Shown: one piece after another, positions 57,612-64,000 of the stretch
Layout of the letters: each line of letters opens with the position of its first letter
How positions within the stretch are numbered: the stretch's first letter is position 1
Source of the DNA: Cristatella mucedo
Taxonomy: Eukaryota; Bryozoa; Phylactolaemata; Cristatellidae
Assembly: GCA_009760855.2 (NCBI GenBank)
Contig: WPIO01000002.1
Span: 1,457,501 to 1,521,500, forward strand
Length of the DNA stretch: 64,000 nt
Direction: 5' to 3'
Program-made: the position numbers and the translations under genes
The notes under the pieces: model-generated
Databases searched by the model: none
Seen by the model: only the letters and a program-made list of their open reading frames with translations
Told to the model about the DNA's origin: nothing

Positions 57612-57857
57612 CCTCTTCTCCTGAAATGGAGTCGTCTACGGAGCCGCCGCCGCCGCTGCTGCCGCTGTCACGCTCTTCGCGCTCCGACCAAGACGAAGAC
57701 TTGCTGCAGCTCGTAGAGCTGCTTTCCTCTGCTTTCAAAAAGTCGAACAAACCTTGCCCGAGAGCGCCGGGATTTAGTAGAGCTTCACTTGAATTCTGCT
57801 GACAGCTTTCGTCGTCGGCGAACAGACTCCGTATCTCCTCTAGGCCTTCTTCGATTA
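57612..57857 (-). CDS. Large gene exon, acidic Ser/Gly-rich linker
   Basis: 246 bp, phase 1 to 1, acceptor gctgcgctgtag, donor GAGG|GTATGT. It encodes IEEGLEEIRSLFADDESCQQ, ALGQGLFDFLKAEESSSTS, CSKSSSWSEREERDSGSSGG, ending SVDDSISGEEG. Glu, Asp and Ser dominate, so this is probably disordered with casein-kinase-like sites. An upstream GC-rich segment (57860-58060) could be an alternative promoter, without direct evidence. Confidence 0.7.
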
Positions 57858-58473
57858 CTACAGCGCAGCGGAGCAGCGAAGCTCGTCCAGATAAACGCTT
57901 TGCCGCAGGCACCGCACAATCGGAGCGTCGGAGCAGGCGGAGACGCCGCAATCTCCACTGCGGCGGCGGCGCAAAAGGATGCCAGCGCAAAGGCCGCTAT
58001 CGCACGCTACGCTCTCTCCGCATTTAAGCGCACATTCTGACAATAGAAGTACCTGCACGAATGATAGCGGTGGCTGCTCACACGATCAAAGGCTTAAACA
58101 TACAGGTAAAAGTCATATTCTAGTTGTGTCCGTTTCGACATCTAAATACGTTACAACTATTGAGAAATTATGAAAATCATTATTACATTCCAAATGGCCA
58201 AGTTACTGTACAGAAACTTATTAAGGAAAAGAAGAAAAAATAAGAGAGCTACGTACTTGGTTTTGCTTATCAAACCTCTGAATACAAAGTGGTTGATATG
58301 CTGACAAATTTTTTTAGCACTTTTTAAGCACAGTCAAACGCCAGCAGCTTTAGTCTCACGTGGAATGGTAAATCAGGAGGGTATTCGAAGAAGTAACTAG
58401 CAGAGAAGTAGCAGAAAAGAGTGGCGGGAAATGACAGGCCGTAGACAGCATCGCTGAGTGACAGCTGTGGGGT

Positions 58474-58569
58474 GTATTTCATTGTCAAAAACCAGAAAAA
58501 ATGCCATGTATGTCTTCAAAAGTATTTCATTGTCAAAAACCAGAAAAAATGCCATGTATGTCTTCAAAA
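58474..58569 (+). repeat. Perfect 48-bp tandem duplication
   Basis: The unit starting gtatttcattgtcaaaaacc and ending tatgtcttcaaaa occurs twice head to tail with no mismatch, so the duplication is recent. It lies in intron 2. Confidence 0.92.
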
Positions 58570-58711
58570 TTCTGTTTATGAAATGCCATAATTAATTGTG
58601 CTGAGATACCTGGAGGCACAAGGAGGCTCGTGTTGCCATAGCCCTTAATTTAGGTGTTAAATCCCGGCCCAGGAGGGGGGCAAATTTTGAACGGTCGTAC
58701 TGAATGCTCAT

Positions 58712-59275
58712 TAAATAATAATAATACATTTAAATAGCACCTTCGGAAAACTTATTCTCTTTCTATGCACTTTACATATGCAGCAAACAGAGGCGGAGCC
58801 AGGATTGGAGCAATGGGTGGCACACGGGTCTAGGGGCGTCTCAGTGGGCGTGAGGGCGTCTGGGAGCGTCTCTGGTCTCTGGTGGCGGAGCCACCTGTAA
58901 AGGGGATCTGGTGGCTTCTCATCAGAGCCTGCGGGCGCCGTGCAGCCTGGCCCAGCACCAGGGGACCAGCCGCTGCACAAGCACAGCCGCTGCCCGCCCT
59001 ACAGGTTGTCAGACTCACCTACGAGAGGCCAGAGGTGGCAGCTGCCCCCTCTGCCACACCCTCTGCTTCGCCTCTGGCTGCCAAGGAAGCGTGGTCGAAT
59101 GGCTAGCGTTAGAGTGCCCAATGATAACAATTATAACATGGTTAGAGGTGACATGCACAGGGTCAGCATGCAAATATGGTTAGTGGGTAGCAGCTTGCAC
59201 AGTGTCAGCACGCATAAGCACACAAAGGACGAATCGCGTGAATCCACTAAATGCTGTGATAAATAGATGCGCTTG
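58712..59275 (-). mobile_element. LINE A 3' end split by a hAT element
   Basis: Minus-strand tail (attaaataataataat, caccttcggaaaacttatt, ctctttctatgcactttac) up to 58787. It resumes at 59085 with the conserved gtggtcgaatggc, ggttagaggtgacatgcac, agggtcagcatgcaaat and aagcacacaaaggacgaatc. Confidence 0.85.
58788..59076. mobile_element. Non-autonomous hAT-like transposon (289 bp)
   Basis: The left end CAGAGGCGGAGCCAGG and right end GCTTCGCCTCTG form an imperfect inverted repeat (10 of 12 terminal bases). The flanks gcagcaaa (58780-58787) and gctgccaa (59077-59084) are an 8-bp target duplication with two mismatches, lying within the LINE sequence ttgctgcaaagg. GC-rich, no transposase. ORFs of 74-108 codons crossing it are not genes. 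Confidence 0.8.
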
Positions 59276-59538
59276 AATCCAAACATCATAGACAATAGGT
59301 AAACAAATAGGGGTGGCTGACTTTAAGGAGTCACACTTACAAAGCGGCAATAGAGGCTTAGCATCGTTCACCCTACTCGCACTGGGAAATGAAAGATTGC
59401 CTGCCGTAGGTCTTCAACTTTACGACTTAGCTCGTTAAGTTCGAGTACCTTACCGCGGGGCCAAAACCCAGTGACATCTTGGGCCATATCAGCGGCAATT
59501 CGGCCGATGAGATCTTAAACGGCCGCTCGAAGCATTAC

Positions 59539-60582
59539 GCGCTCTTTCCATTCGTAGCAGGTGCTCGACAGAACAAGAACCGCAGCGCCGTACGCTGGCG
59601 GCGTCGTCCGCGCGGTTCGACTTCGGCGAAGCGCAGTTCGACTTCGACGAAGCGCCTTCGGAATACTCGCCTCGCTCTGCCTCTGCGCCGTGCCTCGGGT
59701 GCCGGCGCTCGTCGCTCCGGATATCGTCGAGGAGTCGCTTCAACTTCACCAGCTTGGGATTGTCCAGTCTCCTGACGTCGGCGTGCAGACGCTGGAGCAA
59801 GCGCAGGAAGGCGGCCTCCGACTTCAAGTCGGCAGACTTGAAGAGGTCAGGGCCGAGCTCGAGCATCTTGTCGTACATCAGCGAATACCTGTAGACGCGA
59901 AGCAGCTCGGCGCCGGGACCCGCCGCGGCCGCCGCTGCCGCGGCCGCGGCCGCGGCGGCCGTCGTCGCCTCGTCGCTGCAGTCGTCCATGTCCGACAGCC
60001 GACCCTTCTCTTCGTCGCTCCGAGCGGCAAAGTAATCGAAGAGCTTGGCGAAGCGGCGTCGGTCGAGTCGGGCTCTGGCTATCTCGGGTCCGCAGCACTT
60101 GAGTAGAAACCGCGAAAAGGCGCACAGTCTCTGCAGCTGCTCGTCCGGCATCGCCTTCAGCCGCTCGACGGTGTACATTTTGGTGAGCAGAGACAGCATT
60201 GATGACTCTGGCGAGCGCCGCTCCTGCGCGTCTATCTCGAGCACCTGCCAGGGCGTTCTGCCCGCAGCTCGGTGCTCCGCTGCCCCGTCGATGTCCCTCG
60301 CCGCGCTGTCTGCTCGAACGGCGCTCCTCTCGGAGTCGGCGATCGCTGAAGATCGTGCCGAGGCTAGGGCCTGCTCGCTAATGCTGGCTACGCCGACTGC
60401 CGCCTCGTATGCAGAATTCGTATGCATGGCCAGCAACGTTGCAGATGAGGAGTCCGAGTGTGATTTCGACGGTCCTGAGTGTTCTCCACTATGGCTTGAA
60501 GGAGCGTTCGCGCCTGAGACGAGGGCTTTAGCTAATTCTCTGCCTTGCAGGTCACCGTCGCTCAGTAAGCACCTTCGAAGAC
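59539..60582 (-). CDS. Large gene exon, longest; two helical blocks and a polyalanine run
   Basis: 1044 bp, phase 1 to 1, acceptor attaaaccattgaag, donor GCGC|GTAATG (weak). It is open for 348 codons, the longest coding run in the window. After a Ser/Ala-rich start come a helical block (SLLTKMYTVERLKAMPDEQL, FSRFLLKCCGPEIARARLD), an acidic spacer, a run of about 14 alanines, a second block (LLRVYRYSLMYDKMLELGPD, AAFLRLLQRLHADVRRLDNP) and a Lys/Arg/Ser tail. The GCC/GCG-coded alanine run (about 59935-59975) is a candidate length polymorphism. The plus-strand ORFs 59561-60106 and 60045-60596 are shadows. Confidence 0.78.
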
Positions 60583-60689
60583 CTTCAATGGTTTAATATT
60601 TTTAAGAGCATTTGAATTGGAAAAAATGCATAAGCCTTTGCTCTTTCAAAATGCAACTAAGACTTCATTGTGCAAGAAAATTATAATTG

Positions 60690-60860
60690 AGGTCAGTAGT
60701 CTAGGAACAGCAAAACAAAAGCTTCTGTCATCAAAGGTCTTTAAGTGGAACAGCTAATGTATTGTCCATGGAGGGCCTTATAGCTCAAAGAGGCGGGAAC
60801 TGGTCCGGCAGTTCAGCTAAGTATGAAGGACATAATCCATGTCAGGCCTTTTGGTTCGGA
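60690..60860 (-). mobile_element. LINE family B C-terminal fragment
   Basis: The minus strand reads a VPLKTFDDRSFCFAVPRLL block (DRSF-A-PRL signature) preceded by YLAELPDQF-like sequence. It aligns with 7240-7400 over about 160 bp (shared word aaaagcttctgtc). Confidence 0.68.
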
Positions 60861-61681
60861 ATAATAATAATTTGGTTCAGTATCCGCTCAATTACTACTA
60901 GACTGAAGTGCAAGTCTAGCTCAAGAATTCTCTGTAGCTCAGGTCTCCACAGACATTGAGGTTTTAAGTAGACAGTTGGTTTCTAAGTCCGTCTTTTTCT
61001 GTTACGACCGACTAGAGCCGTTTTCTGTAAAACTTTACATGCTTGCTATTTTCGATTAATATAGCAATAAATTGAATTCACTAATTATCGGGGAGACGCG
61101 GATACTTTTCTGCATGGGGCCAAAGAAAGTCAACAACCACGATATTTTCACCGAGCTATAATCAATTGATATCTCCGCCTATATTGCTCTTTGAAATTTT
61201 TTTACGTGATAACTCAAGATTTAAAGCGGTTTTTTGAGTAGCTGCTTACTGTGGTCAATGCTAAGTGATTTAGGATCAATTCGCCTTACCAGTAACCGAA
61301 ATGCGCCAGGTTCAGTCTCACGTATGACTCCTTAATTTTCTGCGAGCCGTTTCCCACGACCGATCACAGGAATCTAATTCCTAAAAGCTAATGCATTGCT
61401 ATTTGTATATTTTTCTACAGTGTACTAAATCGAGGAAATTTAAGAAACCGCAGGGAGGAATTCTTTTAAATGACTGAATCTAACAATCCGCTACGATATT
61501 CTTCGTGCATCACTTCAAATCAAAGTGACCACACCAAGCTAAAATGCTTTCACACCTTGCATCACTACTTAGCAAAGCGACTAGAACGCACTATTTTATC
61601 GACAGTGAAAGCGCCAGTCATGGACATTAGCAGCCATGTCAACTGGCAGCATAAATGATAATAATAAATAACCAGCAGCGA
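60861..61681. other. Intron 1 of the large gene, nothing recognised
   Basis: AT-rich with two 60-codon ORFs without motifs. Confidence 0.45.
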
Positions 61682-61775
61682 AAATGATAATGATAATAAC
61701 AATAATAATAATAATGCACTTGATAAAGCACCCTCAGAGAACTCAATCTCTTCATAGGCGCTTTACATTTGCTGA
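61682..61775 (-). mobile_element. LINE A 3' end fragment, minus strand
   Basis: Tail ataataataatgcacttg, then ataaagcaccctcagagaac, tcaatctcttcataggcgc and tttacatttgctgatg. It ends only about 55 bp from exon 1. Confidence 0.82.
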
Positions 61776-61829
61776 TGATGTGCAAGCTCAGCTGATGTGC
61801 AAGCGAAGAAGTTCAGCAAGCGCTCTTAC

Positions 61830-62112
61830 TAGCCCCGTCAGCCGCCGTAGGCCTGGAGATAGCTTCCGGTGCCATCCTGCCGAGCGACGCGTTTTGTTGA
61901 GCTTCGAGCCGTCGTGATTTGTCTGAGAGCTTCTGCGGCTGGATAGGCGGCGACCGCGGACTTGCAATAAGCTGTTCATCTTTCTTTCGTTCTCTAGGCT
62001 GTACCGATCTCACAGTAAGCGGATGCAACTCGCGATCTGCTCGTTTTGATGGTCTAAAAGATAATCCAATTGGCTTGCTTGCACAAGGTTCTGAAGCCTC
62101 TTGATAAGGCAT
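61830..62112 (-). CDS. Large gene, putative first coding exon
   Basis: 283 bp ending in phase 1 at a good donor (GCTA|GTAAGA). The ATG at 62112 has A at -3 and an in-frame TAA two codons upstream. It encodes MPYQEASEPCASKPIGLSF, a basic stretch (RPSKRADRELHPLTVRS, PRERKKDEQ), SPRSPPIQPQKLSDKSRR and RMAPEAISRPTAADGA. It is basic, Pro/Ser-rich and probably disordered. If transcription starts further upstream, a non-coding first exon may exist. Confidence 0.62.
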
Positions 62113-62147
62113 GTTTTATGTTCTTAATTACTCTTTTCCTAGGTCGC

Positions 62148-62153
62148 TTTATA
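62148..62153 (-). promoter_or_regulatory. TATA-like motif upstream of exon 1
   Basis: The minus strand reads aaaaatataaagcgacc 36-41 bp before the ATG. If used, the 5' UTR would be very short, so it may be a coincidence in AT-rich DNA. Confidence 0.2.
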
Positions 62154-62550
62154 TTTTTTTCGTTAGCATATCATACAGATGACACTTTTTGTAATCCACA
62201 GCGCCAATGAGGCGTGGCTTGCGAAATGCACGCAGGTACATCCGCTTCTGGGAGCCAGCTATGTCTTGATCTATCGCTTGTATTTCCAAGACGTTCTACA
62301 GAACGTACAGATATGAATTCCATTAGAATGGGTGCACTAAAACGGGGTGCACGCAAGCACAGACGCGCATGCATAAAATTAGCATAAATACTGACGGAAC
62401 TGTCATTCGGATTTGCGCATGCGAAGTCTCCAGTTGATCCAGGGAAAGCCATGACGAGCAATCGGAATTGAAGGCTGCGTATTGCCGGCAACTTGCCGCT
62501 GTGCAGGCGCTTAGCTTGGCCTTCTTCGGAGCGCTAGATTGAGGATATAT

Positions 62551-62640
62551 ATATAGAGAGAGAGAGAGAGAGGGAGAGAGAGGAGAGAGAGAGAGAAAGA
62601 GAGGGAGAAAGAGAGAGAGGCAGGGAGAGAGACGAAGAGC
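62551..62640 (+). repeat. GA microsatellite
   Basis: About 90 bp of GA with interruptions, 440 bp upstream of the putative start of the large gene. Confidence 0.93.
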
Positions 62641-62844
62641 AGACACGCACGACACACACGCACGATTCCCCACATCATCAGTCTAAGTCTATAATCAATC
62701 AGTTCTAAGGTACTTGACACTTGCATTTCACCATGAGCCATTTTTATGCTCTTGTAGAATCATAAAACTGTGGCTCCTGAAGTCTTATATTGGGTTTCTC
62801 GATTTCTTTCCACGGAGCATCAACCATGACCTCTCGCTGTGCTT

Positions 62845-62985
62845 AGCCTGGAGGTAAGATGTTCGCACTTCAAGACCTAGGTCATGAGTCCTACAGTAGG
62901 CAATTCTTCATTGCCCACTGCAAGCGGCTGTGATAGCCGCTTGCAGTTCTTCTGTCTCTTACACAAACGTCTTTTAAATCAGCCG
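62845..62985 (+). mobile_element. SINE group B copy
   Basis: Head tgcttagcctggaggtaaga, palindrome caagacctaggtcatg, a degraded B-box, then ggcaattcttcattgccc and a gcggctgtgatagccgcttg hairpin. Confidence 0.7.
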
Positions 62986-63009
62986 TCTTTTACTTCAATG
63001 GTACCGTCG

Positions 63010-63135
63010 TACTTGTATCTAAGCAGGACATGACTTTGGCGATGTTCCTTAGTTGAAAGTAGACCAGCTTTATAGTGGATGAGATGTGCTCGACCAATGA
63101 AAAGTCGTTTTGGAATAGTACTCATAGGTAGACAA
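63010..63135 (-). mobile_element. LINE A-related fragment, minus strand
   Basis: The minus strand reads FQNDFSLVEHISSTIKAGLL, aligning with FQCDLSLDGHMRSIIKSAYF of the copy at 49278-50865. It has no tail and is diverged. Confidence 0.62.
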
Positions 63136-63681
63136 ATTAGTCAGAAGTCATAAAAGAAGCTTGTACAATTTTTAAATACATTATGGTTAAACTACTGGTG
63201 GTTTCATTTGCATACCTCCAAAAAACAATACCGTCACAAGGGAACACGGACTATAGCCTCGCGAAGGTTAAAGTTTTGTTTTAGCAATGCCAACTATCAT
63301 CTAAAACCTGGCTACGACCATTCTATAACAATGATGCATACACATACATATCATATTTCTAATTTCTCTAGTCATTGGTGAACACGTTTCTCGTGCAGGG
63401 AGCTACAATGAAAGCGATGAAACTGGGCTCGTTTTGCCAATCGCATGACTACGTCAGACCCTTTGAGTACAAAATTTCAATTAGCATAGAAAATTTTCGG
63501 ACAGAATGTATGCTTACAATGAGATTCGAATGACTGTACGTATTACATATTTTAAGGGTGAGATTGCCGGAAAAGACCTCTGGCGCTGAGCCACGATCCT
63601 ATTCATTTTACAATGTCGCTCAGCCTTCCACGGCATCGAGCACTCAGTGAAATTGCTGCAGCTGTCTTACTAGGAAGAGTT

Positions 63682-63898
63682 TCATCGCAGTGTTTCAAGT
63701 GATATGCCATCCACAATAATGCCTGGAATATCGTAAGCTCCATGCGCATCGTAGCAATACCTGACATTTATTGCCACGGCAACTGCCTTCTGGATGTCAA
63801 AGGATATCAAAGGCAACCTCACTTGTTCCGCTTCAGCGAACGTTCTAGCCTCGTGGACATATTGTTCGTCTGTACCACGAGACAGAAGGTTGCTTGTC
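63682..63898 (-). CDS. Probable coding exon of an unidentified gene
   Basis: After a possible phase-2 acceptor (ttgtaaaagtttaag), the minus strand reads SNLLSRGTDEQYVHEARTFA, EAEQVRLPLISFDIQKAVAV and AINVRYCYDAHGAYDIPGII, and ends GISLETLR then TGA. It looks like compact, folded protein: alternating hydrophobic strands, a helix, few low-complexity residues. I do not recognise it. It could be the last exon of the next minus-strand gene, since the large gene appears to start only 1.6 kb downstream. It could also be an upstream exon or a decayed transposon ORF. An internal donor-like GTCAG|GTATTG is present. Confidence 0.42.
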
Positions 63899-64000
63899 CT
63901 TAAACTTTTACAAGAAAATAGCGCATATTTGCATACCTTCAGTCAAACATTCACAAAAGAGTACATTTGTTAGTATGCGCTGGCAGGTTTTTCTCTTAGT

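Larger units (their letters stand above)
13828..62112 (-). other. Large multi-exon minus-strand gene, about 1,200 codons, function unknown
   Basis: I joined exons by hand from consensus donors and acceptors. The order is 62112-61830, 60582-59539, 57857-57612, 52542-52152, 46424-46144, 43959-43681, 43469-43218, 43129-42986, (37166-37056, optional), 36022-35836, 23857-23772, 23340-23284, 15731-15511, then a terminal exon at 15298-15098 or 13974-13828. Every junction conserves reading frame, with phases 1,1,1,2,1,1,1,1,(1),2,1,1,0, and no joined codon is a stop. Chance agreement at a dozen junctions is unlikely. The protein is rich in Ser, Glu, Ala and Arg, with three predicted helical blocks (exons 2, 5 and 4/5), a polyalanine tract, acidic serine-rich linkers and a short polyglutamine near the C-terminus. 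I saw no signal peptide or membrane segment, so a nuclear or cytoplasmic scaffold or regulator is plausible. That is inference only; I do not recognise the family. Confidence 0.65.

Noticed and set aside
59561-60596. Plus-strand ORFs of 181 and 183 codons
   Set aside because: Antisense shadows of exon 2; the minus frame has splice sites with matching phases and a protein-like pattern.

Overview
This is eukaryotic nuclear DNA, almost certainly from an invertebrate animal. The signs are GT-AG introns, long non-coding stretches, many decayed non-LTR retrotransposons (LINEs), tRNA-derived SINEs, hAT-type DNA transposons, microsatellites and a degenerate satellite. Nothing looks bacterial or viral. 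I cannot name the species. The repeat mix would fit a lophotrochozoan or similar invertebrate, but that is a guess.

Two genes on the minus strand carry most of the coding signal. (1) At the left edge (715-840) is the first coding exon of a class-I myosin, close to myosin-Ic. It has a good Kozak ATG, an in-frame upstream stop and a GTAAGT donor after the conserved Ile-Tyr; the rest of the gene lies off the left edge. (2) From about 62.1 kb down to 15.1 or 13.8 kb runs one large gene that I pieced together from splice sites. At least 13 exons join with matching phases at every junction, giving about 1,200 codons. The product is Ser-, Ala- and Glu-rich with several helical blocks, one polyalanine run and no domain I recognise. 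Its start (62112) and 3' end are the least certain parts. A further probable coding exon of unknown identity sits at 63682-63898 on the minus strand.

Mobile DNA fills the introns and the 0.8-13 kb intergenic region. LINE family A (CR1/L2/Rex1-like) has at least twelve pieces. Its 3' end is a hairpin followed by an ATT-type microsatellite tail. One old, nearly full-length copy (about 3.0-6.9 kb) has been hit by a hAT element and by a second LINE 3' end. Family B is a relative with a different 3' region, and a third RT type (C) is at 44.7-45.1 kb. SINE group B has a tRNA-like head; SINE group A has a tRNA-like head joined to a tail matching the LINE A hairpin. Three non-autonomous hAT elements are visible with 8-bp target duplications, and one (32414-32594) strongly resembles the SPIN family known for horizontal transfer.

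Other structure: a degenerate array of about 165-bp units (54.28-57.0 kb, inside intron 3 of the large gene), a 560-bp purine-only-like tract (31.0-31.5 kb), a minisatellite of about 34 bp (30.17-30.35 kb), a perfect 48-bp tandem duplication (58474-58569) and several TA, GA/CT and ATT microsatellites. All exon calls come from reading splice sites and frames by eye; no alignment was run.
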